Positions 43,852-53,160 are shown, counted from the first letter of the stretch. The stretch: 64,000 nucleotides of DNA from JAJEEA01 sp965243615 (GCA_965243615.1 CBDEVO010000003.1:5332001-5396000), one strand, 5' to 3'. Translations and numbers: made by a program. The notes: generated from the sequence alone by a model not told the origin.

Positions 43852-45612
43852 TCAAGGCAAACCGAACACGAACAGGTTGTTCCCCGCGCTCGGGCTGATC
43901 TCCGGGGTGAGGCGAATGAACCCCGACGCGGTGCCCGCGGTGCCCGTGCTCACCGCCACGTACTGGCGGCCGTCGACCGCGTAGGTGATGGGGAAGCCGG
44001 TGACGGCCGAGCCGAGGTTCACCTCCCACAGCACCTCGCCGGTCTCGTCGTCGAAGGCCCGGAAGCGTCCGTTGACGTCGCCCCCGAACACCAGGCCGCC
44101 GCCGGTGGCGACGAGCGACATGGTGGCGCTGCGCTGCTCGTGCAGCCACCGGGTGGCCCCTGTCTCGGCCGAGATCGCGTGCACGGTGCCGAGCTGGTCG
44201 TGGCCCGGCGCGAACTGGTTGCGCACCGCGAGGGCGTAGAGGGCCATGCCGCCATCGCGGGTGGCCATCATCCGCGCGCAGGCGTTGCGTAGCGGCATGT
44301 ACATGGTGTTGGTGCGCGGGCTGTAGGCGCCGGCCTCCCAGTCCTTGCCGCCGATCCAGGTCGGACAGGCCAGCACCTCCTGCCCCTCGGCGCTGAAGAC
44401 GACCTCGGCGTTCTCGGTGACGTCCCCGGTCGCGCCGTCGATGGCGCTGATGACGTTCTGGGTCACCGTCGGACGCGCCCACAGGAACTCGCCGGTGGCG
44501 CGGTCGAGGGTGTAGACCACGCCGGTCTTGCCGGGAATGCCGGTAAGCACCCGCCGCACCGCGCCGGACTCGAGCCCCGGGTTGATCCAGCTCACCGCGT
44601 CGGGGTCCGGGGCCACCGCGGTATCCACGAGCAGGCGCTCGAACGGGTGGTCGAGGTCCCAGTGGTCGTTCAGGTGCTGGTAGTACCAGACGATCTCGCC
44701 GGTGTCGCCGTCGAGGGCGAGCGTCGAGTTGTGGTACAGGTGCTGGTTCTCGGCCCCGCCGAGCAGGAACTTCGGGGCCGGCGAGGTAACCGACGTGCCG
44801 ATATAGACGAGGTTCAGGGCGGGGTCGTAGCTGGGGGCCATCCACGAGCCGACGTGCACGCGCTCCTCGAAGGGGATGCCGCCCCACGTCTCGTCCCCGG
44901 GCTCCCCGGGGGCGGGGACGGTGCGCCGCCGCCAGACCTCGGCCCCCGTCGCGGCGTCGTGGGCGGTGATGACGCACGCGTCGGGACCGCCCCGCGGCAT
45001 GCAGCTCCGTCCCGAGACGACCTTGCCGCCGGCGATGATGGGGCCCGACGAGTGCCGGGCGGGGTTCGTCCGGTAGTCGAGGATCGCGGTCTCCCAGGCG
45101 AGGCGCCCGGTCGCCGCGTCGAGGGCGAAGACGTGGTTGTCGACGCTCGTGTCGATGATGTGACGGCCGAAGATGGCGATGTTGCGGTTGGTGGTCAGGC
45201 CGCCGACGTACTCCTCGACGTCGTCGGGAAACTCCCGGCGGTACTCCCACCGGAGATCGCCGGTGGCCGCGTCGATGGCCTGGATGACGTCGCCGGGGTT
45301 CGGCATGTAGAGGACGCCGTCGTAGGCGAGCGGCGTCCCTTCCTGACTGCCCGCGGTCAGGCCGCGCGTCCACACCATCCGCAGCGTGCCGACGTTGCCG
45401 CGGTCGACCTGATCGAGGGGGCTGTAGCCCCAGCCGTCCGGCGTCCGCCGCCACGACAGCCAGTCGGCCGGCGCGGGGTCCTCGAGCATCGCGTCGGTGA
45501 CGGGGACGAAGTCGTCGGACGGCTGGGCGTGGACCGCGGCCGGGACCGGGGCAAGAAGCAGCACGGCGGTGCAGGCGAGCACGGATCGTGCGGCACGGCG
45601 ATGGCACGTCAT
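43852..45612 (-). CDS. PQQ-dependent quinoprotein dehydrogenase, secreted
   Basis: 586 residues from ATG 45612. A signal peptide (SVLACTAVLLLAPVPAAVHA) is followed by an eight-bladed propeller with repeated blocks such as AIDAATGDLRWEYRREFPDD, ALDAATGRLAWETAI, ALDGDTGEIVWYYQHLNDHW and AFDDETGEVLWEVNLGSAVT. These tryptophan-docking repeats and the DHWDLDHPFER segment mark PQQ alcohol-dehydrogenase-type enzymes. No C-terminal cytochrome domain is fused. I see no adjacent cytochrome gene or PQQ biosynthesis genes in the window. The substrate is unknown. Confidence 0.9.
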   Translation of the reverse strand: MTCHRRAARSVLACTAVLLLAPVPAAVHAQPSDDFVPVTDAMLEDPAPADWLSWRRTPDGWGYSPLDQVDRGNVGTLRMVWTRGLTAGSQEGTPLAYDGVLYMPNPGDVIQAIDAATGDLRWEYRREFPDDVEEYVGGLTTNRNIAIFGRHIIDTSVDNHVFALDAATGRLAWETAILDYRTNPARHSSGPIIAGGKVVSGRSCMPRGGPDACVITAHDAATGAEVWRRRTVPAPGEPGDETWGGIPFEERVHVGSWMAPSYDPALNLVYIGTSVTSPAPKFLLGGAENQHLYHNSTLALDGDTGEIVWYYQHLNDHWDLDHPFERLLVDTAVAPDPDAVSWINPGLESGAVRRVLTGIPGKTGVVYTLDRATGEFLWARPTVTQNVISAIDGATGDVTENAEVVFSAEGQEVLACPTWIGGKDWEAGAYSPRTNTMYMPLRNACARMMATRDGGMALYALAVRNQFAPGHDQLGTVHAISAETGATRWLHEQRSATMSLVATGGGLVFGGDVNGRFRAFDDETGEVLWEVNLGSAVTGFPITYAVDGRQYVAVSTGTAGTASGFIRLTPEISPSAGNNLFVFGLP

Positions 45613-45838
45613 TGGAACCTCCCCACCCGGTTGGGCAACTGCGCCGAGGCACCCGGTTCGGATACGGCCCGCTCCCCCCGAGAGAACCTGACCTGCGTCA
45701 TGAAATCGGCGAGGTTGAGATCGCCGAGGTTCGGGCCGATATTCGCGCGATGAACGCACGCATCGACGCGATCCTGCCGGCGCGCTCCGGCGATTGAAGC
45801 CTGCTGAGCTCCCACCCGCTCCTACCGCTCCTGCGGTA

Positions 45839-46924
45839 TCAGTACTCCCGGAAGATGCGCCGGATCTCGTCGAGGTCGCGGGTCTTCGTGAGGGCGAGCA
45901 TCAGGAGGATGCGCGCCTTCTGGGGGTTGAGGGTGTCGCCCGCAATCATGCCCCGCGCGTCGTAGCCGGGGAGCGGCACGACCCGGCCGCTGCCGGTCCG
46001 GTTCGACCGGACGACGACGGGGCGCGCGGCCTCGGGCAGCGAAGCGACCCGGTCGAGGGCGGCGCGCTCGACGCTCGAGACGAGGCCCGCGCCGGTGCCC
46101 GCGAGTACGATGCCGTCGACGCCGGCCTCGATCAGGGTCTCGATCAACACCGGGTTGGGCTCGACGTACGAGTAGACGATGTCGACGGTGGGGAATGCCA
46201 TGACCCCGGCGAGGTCGAACTCCGAGTCGGCGGTGTGCCGCTTCGTCGGGGCGCGGTAGAAGGCCACGCGGTCGCCATCGACATAGCCGAGGAAGCCGAG
46301 GTCGCGCGAACGGAACGTCTCGACCCGGTAGGTGCTGGTCTTGGTGACGTCGCGGGCGGCGTTGATCTCGTCGTTCATCACCACCAGCACCCCCTTGCCC
46401 CGCGCCTCGGGGGAGGCGGCGGTGCGCACCGCGTTCAGCAGGTTGAGGGGGCCGTCGGTACTGATCGCGGTGGCCGGCCGCTGGGCGCCCACGAGGACCA
46501 CCGGCCGGTCATGACGGACCGTCAGGTTGAGGAAGTACGCGGTCTCCTCGAGGGTGTTGGTGCCGTGGGTGATCACCACCCCCGCAACGTCGGGATCGCC
46601 CCGGAAGATGTCGTCGATGCGCCGGGCCAGGGTCAGCCAGTCGTCGAAGGTGATGTTGGGGCTGCCGATGTTGACGACCTGCTCGACCCGGACGGTGGCG
46701 TGCTCCGCGATGGCCGGCACCGCCGCCACGAGCTGCTCGCCCGAGAACGCGCCCGACCGGTACTGGGTCAGGCTGGTCGACGACGGACCGCCGCCCGATA
46801 TCGTCCCCCCGGTCGCGAGCACCCAGACCACCGGGGGCTCGCCGGCCGGCTCCTGGGCGAGGGCCGGCGCGACGGGAACCAACACCGAGACCACGACGGC
46901 GACAAGCCGCGGAAGCATCGTCAT
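45839..46924 (-). CDS. Secreted type II L-asparaginase/glutaminase homologue
   Basis: 361 residues with a signal peptide (RLVAVVVSVLVPVAPALAQ). The first catalytic motif VLATGGTISG contains the nucleophile T41. The second reads ITHGTNTLEETAYFLNL with T122, but Asn123 stands where E. coli AnsB has Asp90. The Lys of DVTKT is conserved. The enzyme hydrolyses Asn and/or Gln to the acid and ammonia. The Asp-to-Asn change may alter substrate preference. The ATG overlaps the stop of the upstream D-aminoacylase by four bases, so the two are co-translated and likely work together on extracellular peptides or amides. Confidence 0.92.
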   Translation of the reverse strand: MTMLPRLVAVVVSVLVPVAPALAQEPAGEPPVVWVLATGGTISGGGPSSTSLTQYRSGAFSGEQLVAAVPAIAEHATVRVEQVVNIGSPNITFDDWLTLARRIDDIFRGDPDVAGVVITHGTNTLEETAYFLNLTVRHDRPVVLVGAQRPATAISTDGPLNLLNAVRTAASPEARGKGVLVVMNDEINAARDVTKTSTYRVETFRSRDLGFLGYVDGDRVAFYRAPTKRHTADSEFDLAGVMAFPTVDIVYSYVEPNPVLIETLIEAGVDGIVLAGTGAGLVSSVERAALDRVASLPEAARPVVVRSNRTGSGRVVPLPGYDARGMIAGDTLNPQKARILLMLALTKTRDLDEIRRIFREY

Positions 46925-48543
46925 TCCCCTGCCCCGAGCGGCGCGACCCGGCCCGGGCCGTGGAGCACGCGTCCCGGCCGCGCGCCGGTGTGCTCGCCGC
47001 CGTCGACGACGAGGGTCCCGTTCACCAGCACGTACTCGACGCCCTCCGAGTACTGGTGCGGCTCGGCGAAGGTGGCGCGATCAATGACGCGGGCTGGATC
47101 GAACACCGCGAGGTCGGCGAAGAACCCCTCGCGCACGAGCCCGCGGTCGCGCAGGCCGATGCGCTGCGCGGTCGCGCCGCTCATCTTGCGCACCGCCTCC
47201 TCGAGGGTCAGCACCCCCCGCTCCCGCACGTAGCGGCCGAGGACGCGGGCGAAGGTGCCGTACTCGCGCGGGTGGGGCACGCTCTCGCCGAAGACCGACA
47301 CCCCGCCGTCCGAGCCGATGGCGGTGGCCGGGTGCTGCATGATGCGCTCGACGTCGGCCTCGTCCATCGCGTGGTAGATGGCCCGCGCGCCGCCGCCCTC
47401 GATGATCTCCATCACGAGATCGGCCCCGGCGGCCACCGTCACCGCCTCCCCGCGCTCGGCGAGGATGTCGGCGAGGCTCTTGCCCTCGAGCGACCGGTCC
47501 CACTCGCACAGCCCGATGACGATGTTCGCGGGGTCGCCGCCGCCGCGGTCGACCTCGATGCGGTAGATAATCTCCTCGCGGATGCGCCGGCGCGTCTCGG
47601 GGTCCCGGAGACGCGCGACGAGCTCGCTCGTCCCCCCCTCCTGGGCCCACTGCGGGACCACCGCCGTGATCGAGGTCTGCGACGCCGTGTACGGATACTG
47701 GTCGATGGTGATGTCGACGCCGCGGGCCCGCGCCGCGTCGACGAGGGCGAGGCTGTCGGCGCTCTGCCCCCACGCGGGGCGGCCGATCGCCTTGTGGTGG
47801 GTCATCTGCACGGGAATGCCCGCCTCCTCGCCGATGCGGATCGTCTCGCGCACCGAGTCGAGCAACCCCTGGGCCTCGTCGCGCATGTGCGAGATGTAGA
47901 TGCCGCCGTACCGGGCCGCCACCTCGGAGAGCGCGATGACCTCCTCGATCGGCGTGAAGCTGCCCGGCACGTAGAAGAGGCCCGTCGACAGGCCGAGCGC
48001 GCCCGCCTCCATCGCCCCGGCGACGAGCGTGCGCATGCGGTCGAGCTCGTCGCGCGTCGGCTCGCGGTCCTCCACGCCCAGCACCTCGCGGCGAATCGTG
48101 CCCTGCCCGGCGAAGACGGCCCAGTTCGGGCTGATTCGGGCGGCGGCAATCTCCTCCAGGTGCGCGCCGACGGGCCACGGCGAGCTGCCGTCGTTGCCCT
48201 CGGTGAGGGTGGTGACCCCCTGCAGCAGGTAGTTGTCGGCGGTCGGCACGTCGAAGATGCCGCGCACCGCGTGGGTGTGCGGGTCGATGAAGCCGGGCGC
48301 GACGATCAACCCCGTCGCGTCCACGACGCGGTCCGCCGACGCGCCCGCGAGGTCGCCGACGCGCGAGATGCGGTCGCCGACCACGCCGACGTCGGCGCGG
48401 ATCCAGGGATTGCCCGTCCCGTCGACGACGCGGCCGCCGCGCACGATCACGTCGAACCGCTCCGCTTCCTGCGCGGGCGCGGCCGCCGCCGCCAGGGCCA
48501 GCGCCAGGAAGAGCGCCGGAAGACGCCGTGCATCCATGATCAC
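46921..48543 (-). CDS. Secreted N-acyl-D-amino-acid deacylase-type amidohydrolase
   Basis: 540 residues. A short signal peptide (LPALFLALALAAAAAPAQ) precedes an amidohydrolase fold. FDVIVRGGRVVDGTGNPW opens the composite domain. Metal-binding residues sit in GFIDPHTHAV, and further ones in YISHMRDEAQG and MTHHKAIG. IGSDGGV and HPREYGTFARVLGRYVRE are typical of D-aminoacylases. It removes acyl groups from D-amino acids or related N-acyl compounds. The downstream asparaginase overlaps by ATGA. The three-gene neighbourhood suggests scavenging of peptidoglycan- or peptide-derived nitrogen (inference). Confidence 0.92.
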   Translation of the reverse strand: MIMDARRLPALFLALALAAAAAPAQEAERFDVIVRGGRVVDGTGNPWIRADVGVVGDRISRVGDLAGASADRVVDATGLIVAPGFIDPHTHAVRGIFDVPTADNYLLQGVTTLTEGNDGSSPWPVGAHLEEIAAARISPNWAVFAGQGTIRREVLGVEDREPTRDELDRMRTLVAGAMEAGALGLSTGLFYVPGSFTPIEEVIALSEVAARYGGIYISHMRDEAQGLLDSVRETIRIGEEAGIPVQMTHHKAIGRPAWGQSADSLALVDAARARGVDITIDQYPYTASQTSITAVVPQWAQEGGTSELVARLRDPETRRRIREEIIYRIEVDRGGGDPANIVIGLCEWDRSLEGKSLADILAERGEAVTVAAGADLVMEIIEGGGARAIYHAMDEADVERIMQHPATAIGSDGGVSVFGESVPHPREYGTFARVLGRYVRERGVLTLEEAVRKMSGATAQRIGLRDRGLVREGFFADLAVFDPARVIDRATFAEPHQYSEGVEYVLVNGTLVVDGGEHTGARPGRVLHGPGRVAPLGAGE

Positions 48544-48688
48544 CTCCCGCGGGCCGCCGCCAGCCCGACTGGCGACGACGATGCCGCGTTACCCGCTTGC
48601 CGTCGAACCCGGGCGGGTCGAGGCGGGCTCTCGCCCCGGATGTTGGCCCGTGCCCGGGCGCTCGCACCAGGCACGCGGGCCCCGGGCC

Positions 48689-49690
48689 CTACTGCTGCGC
48701 GGCCGCCTCCGCCTCCAGCACGCGGGCGCCGCCGAGCATCAGGGGCATCGAGTGGTGCCCCTCGTGGCAGGCGTACTCCCACATGTCTTCCTCGAGCCGC
48801 AGCATCGGCACCTCGTAGGTCCACGGGCGCTCCCACGTCTCGGGGTCGTCGACGGTGGCCTGGTACAGCAGCGTGTCGGCGTCGACGCGGGTCAGCCGCT
48901 CGGTCAGGCGCATGCTGCCCGAGGTGCTGCGCCACTGCCGGCGGGGGTCGAAGTTGGCGGTCTCGATGACGAGGGTGTCGCCCTCCCAGCGCCCGCGCGA
49001 GGCGCCCGACCACTGCAGGAACGAGGGGTCGAGGGCGGGGCGCCCGTCGAGGGGGACGATGCGCACGGTGTGCACCATCTCCGTCATGATGGCGACGTGG
49101 TCGGGCGTCTGGAACAGTTGCATGTTGTTGTTGTAGGCGCTCGGGTTCATCGGCGGCCCCGCGTTGAACCCGAGGATGCAGCGGTCGTAGGTGCTGAAGT
49201 CCAGCCACGAGTCGGCCGGCTGCGCGCGGCGGTGCGCCGCGCGCGCGGCAGCGCGCTCCCCACCCTCGGGCGTCATCGCGGGATAGCGCCCGTTCGCGGG
49301 ATCGACGATGAGCGACGTGCGCCGGGTCCCCACCGCCTGCAGGCCCTGGTCGAGCCACGTGTGGTTGTACGAGCCGTTCCCGCCGTCGGGACGCCGGTCG
49401 ACGTTGGTCCCCGCCTCGGTCCGTTGCGCGGGCAGGTCCAGGAAGTTGTTGAGACGGTCGAGCGCCCGCTGCTCCAGCTCGGCCGCCGCCTCCTCGGTCA
49501 GGAAGGCCTGGTCCGCCAGCGCTTCCGGCCGCTGCATCGGGGTGATGCTGCGGAAGTCCCAGACGCCTCCCAGGTCCGGGGCGCCCCACGCGGTCCGCGG
49601 CGGGTCGTCCTGGGCCCCGGCGGGGGCCGCGCCCACCACGACGGCAAACAGACACACCGCGATGGGCACCGCGGTCGTTCGATGGCTCAT
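48689..49690 (-). CDS. Secreted protein of unknown function, paralogue A
   Basis: 333 residues, signal peptide (AVPIAVCLFAVVVGAAPAGA). Family blocks: GAPDLGGVWDFRSITPMQRP, RRTSLIVDPANGRYPAMTP, YDRCILGFNAGPPMNPSAYN, RIVPLDGRP, SRGRWEGDTLVIETANF, VDDPETWERPWTYEVPM and YEYACHEG-type EYACHEGHHSMPLML. Two more intact copies lie immediately downstream in divergent orientation (49871, 50904), and a fragment lies at 27755. The family is widespread in Acidobacteriota-like genomes, but I know no function. The invariant Cys-His-Glu near the C-terminus and a single Cys at DRC suggest a disulfide or ligand site. Confidence 0.8.
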   Translation of the reverse strand: MSHRTTAVPIAVCLFAVVVGAAPAGAQDDPPRTAWGAPDLGGVWDFRSITPMQRPEALADQAFLTEEAAAELEQRALDRLNNFLDLPAQRTEAGTNVDRRPDGGNGSYNHTWLDQGLQAVGTRRTSLIVDPANGRYPAMTPEGGERAAARAAHRRAQPADSWLDFSTYDRCILGFNAGPPMNPSAYNNNMQLFQTPDHVAIMTEMVHTVRIVPLDGRPALDPSFLQWSGASRGRWEGDTLVIETANFDPRRQWRSTSGSMRLTERLTRVDADTLLYQATVDDPETWERPWTYEVPMLRLEEDMWEYACHEGHHSMPLMLGGARVLEAEAAAQQ

Positions 49691-49870
49691 CCTGTCCTCC
49701 TCGTGCTGCCCGCGCTGTCCGGGCCGGCCCGACCGACCCGCCGGGGGCGTCGTCGGGCACCCCGTACGTACCGATTATCCCCGATTCGAGACAGGCCCGC
49801 GGCCAGGTTCGGGACGAGTATAATCAGCCGAACCTCGTCCACCGGACGCCTCTCGCACCGGAGGTAGCAG

Positions 49871-50872
49871 ATGCGCAAGTCATCCCTGGCGGCGTTCACG
49901 GTTTCCCTGCTCGTGATCGCGTTCGCAGCCCCACCGGCCCTGGCCCAGTCCGACGACGGCGGCATGCCGATGCGGACCCCCGACGGGCACCCGCACATCT
50001 CCGGCACGTTCACCTTCCGGACGCTGACGCCGATGCAGCGGCCGGCCCAGTTCGCGGACCGCGAGACCCTGGATCCGGAGACCGCGGCGGCGTTCGAGGC
50101 GTCGGAGCGGACGCGTCAGAACCGGGACCTCTTCGACCCCATCGCGGGGGCGCCGAACGCGGGCTACCAGCCGCGCGCGGCGGGCGGCGTGCTCTCCTAC
50201 AACGAGTTCTGGTACGAGCGGGGCATCGAGCTGACGTCGGACAAGCGGACGTCGCTCATCGTCGATCCGCCCAACGGGCGCTACCCCGCGCTGACCGAGG
50301 CGGGCCGGCTGGCCGACGCGGAGCGGAGGGCGTACCGGCGCGAGCACATGTACGACTCGTACGAGAACCGCAGCATGGGCGACCGCTGCATCGCGTTCAC
50401 CAAGTCGGGCCCGCCCATGCGCCCCGGGGCGTACAACAACAACCTGATGATCTTCCAGACCGCCGACCACGTGGTGATCCTCACCGAGCAGGCGCGCCAG
50501 CACCGCATCATCCCGCTCGACGACGTGGAGAAGCCGCGCCTCGAGCAGATCGCGGGCGTGTCGCGGGGGCGCTGGGAGGGAGAGACGCTGGTCGTCGAGA
50601 CCGCGCAGTACCGCGACTGGGGGAACGGGACCATCGGCCCGAGCCTGCACCTCGTCGAGCGGTTCACCCGGCTCGACCCGGACACCGTCGCCTACGAGTA
50701 CACGGTGAACGATCCCGAGAGGTACACCGCGCCCTACACGGTCATGCTGCCGTTCCGGCGCACCGACGGCGAGATCTTCGAGTACGCCTGCCACGAGGGC
50801 AACATCGGCCTCTACGGCATCCTCGCCGGCGCGCGGAACCTCGAGCGGCAGGGGCGCGAGCTGCGGCCCTGA
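49871..50872 (+). CDS. Secreted protein of unknown function, paralogue B
   Basis: 333 residues, signal peptide (AFTVSLLVIAFAAPPALAQ). Shares the blocks DGHPHISGTFTFRTLTPMQ, RTSLIVDPPNGRYPALTEAG, DRCIAFTKSGPPMRPGAYNN, RIIPLDDVEKPRLEQIAGVS, SRGRWEGETLVVETAQY, VNDPERYTAPYTVMLPF and FEYACHEGNIGLYGILAGAR with its neighbours. ATG 49871 is preceded by GGAGG at 49860-49864. It is divergent from copy A and 31 bases upstream of copy C, so B and C are likely one transcript. In B the PPMNPSAYNNN stretch reads PPMRPGAYNNN, showing sequence drift but strict conservation of Tyr-Asn-Asn. Confidence 0.8.
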   Translation: MRKSSLAAFTVSLLVIAFAAPPALAQSDDGGMPMRTPDGHPHISGTFTFRTLTPMQRPAQFADRETLDPETAAAFEASERTRQNRDLFDPIAGAPNAGYQPRAAGGVLSYNEFWYERGIELTSDKRTSLIVDPPNGRYPALTEAGRLADAERRAYRREHMYDSYENRSMGDRCIAFTKSGPPMRPGAYNNNLMIFQTADHVVILTEQARQHRIIPLDDVEKPRLEQIAGVSRGRWEGETLVVETAQYRDWGNGTIGPSLHLVERFTRLDPDTVAYEYTVNDPERYTAPYTVMLPFRRTDGEIFEYACHEGNIGLYGILAGARNLERQGRELRP

Positions 50873-50903
50873 CCGGCGGCCGGTCCGGGCGAAGGAGTCA
50901 GCG

Positions 50904-51962
50904 ATGATTCGTTTTTCTCGTATGCACGTTGGGGTCGGCGCGCTGGCGGTGGCCGTGAACATGGCCCTGGCGCCGGCGGCGGGATGGGCCCAGCCGGCGT
51001 CGCCGGAAGCCTGGGAAGCACCGCGCACCCCTTGGGGCGACCCCGACATCGGAGGCGTCTGGAACAGCTCGACGGTGACGCCGCTGGAGCGCCCCGAGGC
51101 GCTGGCCGACCAGGCGTTCCTGACCGAGGAGGAGGCGGCGGCGGTCGAGGCGCGCGTCGCCCGCGCCAACGCCCGCGCCAACGCGCCCAGCGAGGTGCGC
51201 ACCGAGCCCCTGCCGGTGGGCGGCAACGTGGGCGCCTACAACGCGTTCTGGATCGATCGCGGGACGACCGTCGTCCCCACGCGGCGCACGTCGCTGGTGG
51301 TCGACCCGCCCACCGGACGCCTGCCCGCGCTCACGCCCGAGGCCGAGGCGTACGTCAACTCGCCGGAGCGGCAGCGCTTGAAGGCGGTGCGCGAGGGCGC
51401 GGTGCCCGCCGACTCCTACGCCCAGTTCGACTGGGGCGACCGGTGCATCTGGTACCGCGGCGTCCCGTCGCTGCCCACCGCCTACAACAACAACTACCAG
51501 GTCGTGCAGACCCCCGACGTCATCGCCATCGTGCAGGAGCACATCCACGACGTGCGCTTCATCCACCTCGACGGGCGCCCGCGCATCGACGCGCGCATCA
51601 GCCAGTTCGGCGGCCACTCGCTGGGGCGCTGGGAGGGCGACACCCTGGTCGTCGAGACGGCGGGCTTCGGCGATCGGGCCTATCTCTTCTCGTCCGGCCC
51701 CGGACCGCAGGGCGGCACCAACTGGGACCTCAGCCCCGACCTCCGTGTCGTGGAACGCTTCACCCGGGTGGGCCCGGGGGTCCTCGACTACGCCTTCACG
51801 GTGCACGATCCCAACGTCTGGACCACCCCGTGGACCGGCTCCTCGCCGTGGGCGCGCGGCGAACAGCCCCTGTACGAGTACGCCTGCCACGAGGGCAACT
51901 ACGGGATGACCAACATCCTCGCCGGCTCGCGCGCGGCGGAGGCGGGTGCCCGGGACCGGTAG
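50904..51962 (+). CDS. Secreted protein of unknown function, paralogue C
   Basis: 352 residues, signal peptide (VGALAVAVNMALAPAAGWAQ). Family blocks: WGDPDIGGVWNSSTVTPLER, RTSLVVDPPTGRLPALTPEA, DRCIWYRGVPSLPTAYNNN, FIHLDGRPRIDARISQFGG, LGRWEGDTLVVETAGF and YEYACHEGNYGMTNILAGSR. The central GPPM block is changed to GVPSLPT, so this copy is the most divergent in the putative site while keeping YACHEG. It precedes the outer-membrane barrel gene by 6 bases, and the group B-C-barrel may be an operon. Function unknown. Confidence 0.8.
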   Translation: MIRFSRMHVGVGALAVAVNMALAPAAGWAQPASPEAWEAPRTPWGDPDIGGVWNSSTVTPLERPEALADQAFLTEEEAAAVEARVARANARANAPSEVRTEPLPVGGNVGAYNAFWIDRGTTVVPTRRTSLVVDPPTGRLPALTPEAEAYVNSPERQRLKAVREGAVPADSYAQFDWGDRCIWYRGVPSLPTAYNNNYQVVQTPDVIAIVQEHIHDVRFIHLDGRPRIDARISQFGGHSLGRWEGDTLVVETAGFGDRAYLFSSGPGPQGGTNWDLSPDLRVVERFTRVGPGVLDYAFTVHDPNVWTTPWTGSSPWARGEQPLYEYACHEGNYGMTNILAGSRAAEAGARDR

Positions 51963-51968
51963 GGCGCG

Positions 51969-52874
51969 ATGTTCCAGCGACCCGGCGTCGTTCGCTCACG
52001 GCCACGATTCCGCCCCGGTCACCTGAGCCCGGCTCAATGCTCCGTTGTCACGCGTCCCCGCACCGGCGGCTTGCAGCCCACCGGCGGCACGCCGTGCCCG
52101 CGCCACGCCTTTCCCGGCGTAAAGTCCCTGCTCCTCGGGGCTGCAGTGCTGACCGGCACGGCCGGTGTGAACGCCCAGGCGCAGGAGCTGGTGACGGATC
52201 GTCCCGACCAGACCGAGTCGGCCACCGTCGTGCCGCGGGGCCTGCTGCAGGTAGAGACGGGCTACCTGTTCACCCGTGACAGGGACGTCGACAGCCACGC
52301 GGCGCCCGGCACGCTGTTCCGCATCGGTTTCGGCGGGCGCACCGAGCTCAGGCTCGGACACGCCGGCGTCCTGGGGACGGAAGGACGCCGCGGCGCCGGC
52401 GACAGCGAGCTCGGCGCCAAGGTCAACCTCATCCCGCAGGCCGACGGCTGGCGGCCCAAGCTCGCGCTCCTCGGCGGCCTGTCGCTCCCCACCGGCGGCG
52501 ACGGGTTCTCGAGCCGCGGCGCCGACCCGTCGTTCCTCGTCGCCTTCGCCCACGAGCTCGCGCCGAGACTGTCGCTGGGCTACAACGCCGGGGCGGCGTG
52601 GGAGTCCTCGCCCGACGCACCGGGCCGCGACGCGTCCGTCGTGTACTCGCTCGCCCTCGGCATCGGCGTGACGGATCGCCTGGGCGCGTTCATCGAGATC
52701 TTCGGCGACCGGCGGGTCGCCAGCGAGGTCGCGACCGGGGTGTCCGCGGACGGGGGGCTGACGCTCCTGCTGACCGATGTCCTCCAACTGGACGTCTCCG
52801 TGGGCCGCGGGCTGCGCGGCCCCGCCGACGATATCTTCGTCGGCACCGGGCTGAGCCTTCGGTTGCCGCACTAG
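51969..52874 (+). CDS. Outer-membrane barrel of the phenol-degradation MetA/transporter type
   Basis: 301 residues from ATG 51969; the true start is uncertain because the signal-like segment (VKSLLLGAAVLTGTAGVNA) begins near residue 51. The mature part starts ELVTDRPDQTESATVVPRG then LLQVETGYLF, the hallmark of this barrel family. LALLGGLSLPTGGDGF and FAHELAPRLSLGYNAG strands follow, ending in GTGLSLRLPH. These proteins are putative channels for hydrophobic compounds. The stop codon overlaps the base of a 13-bp hairpin that probably ends the transcript. Confidence 0.8.
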   Translation: MFQRPGVVRSRPRFRPGHLSPAQCSVVTRPRTGGLQPTGGTPCPRHAFPGVKSLLLGAAVLTGTAGVNAQAQELVTDRPDQTESATVVPRGLLQVETGYLFTRDRDVDSHAAPGTLFRIGFGGRTELRLGHAGVLGTEGRRGAGDSELGAKVNLIPQADGWRPKLALLGGLSLPTGGDGFSSRGADPSFLVAFAHELAPRLSLGYNAGAAWESSPDAPGRDASVVYSLALGIGVTDRLGAFIEIFGDRRVASEVATGVSADGGLTLLLTDVLQLDVSVGRGLRGPADDIFVGTGLSLRLPH

Positions 52875-52905
52875 GAGTCTGCGCCATAGAACGGCGCGGA
52901 CTCCT
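52873..52905. repeat. Palindromic repeat element, copy 1 (also a probable terminator)
   Basis: A 13-bp stem with one wobble (52873-52885 with 52893-52905, 7-base loop) directly after the barrel gene. Read on the minus strand, it shares 23 identical bases with the palindrome at 61541-61577, including the loop. Confidence 0.7.
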
Positions 52906-53001
52906 GGAGGGTTGGTTGGGCGCCCAGCGGAGCCGTAGGCGACAATGGGCGGCCAGCAGCCCGTGGCGAAAGTCCCCGAGCTGTATTCGAGCGGCGATGC
53001 A

Positions 53002-53073
53002 GCCCGCCTGACTGCGTTGTTCGTCGGTTACATATGCCCAATATGCGCCCTCCTCACGCCTTGTCAGGCGGGC
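53002..53073. repeat. Long imperfect hairpin in the gap 52875-53160
   Basis: An 11-bp perfect inverted repeat (GCCCGCCTGAC at 53002-53012, complement at 53063-53073) encloses a 50-base arm that is itself partly self-complementary around CATATGCCCAATATG. No gene is found in this interval. It could be a small non-coding RNA end, a REP-like element or a terminator of the convergent btuD operon. Confidence 0.5.
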
Positions 53074-53160
53074 GCCTCGGCAGTTCGCTGGCGCCCTCCG
53101 GGCGCGGTGCAACGCGGGGTTTCACCACGGGCTGCCAGGAACGGCAGGGCCGCCGTTCGT

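Noticed and set aside
45690..45797. Possible tail of a small coiled-coil protein (EVEIAEVRADIRAMNARIDA) on the plus strand
   Set aside because: No plausible start; the upstream part overlaps the quinoprotein gene antisense. It may be a relic but is too short to support.
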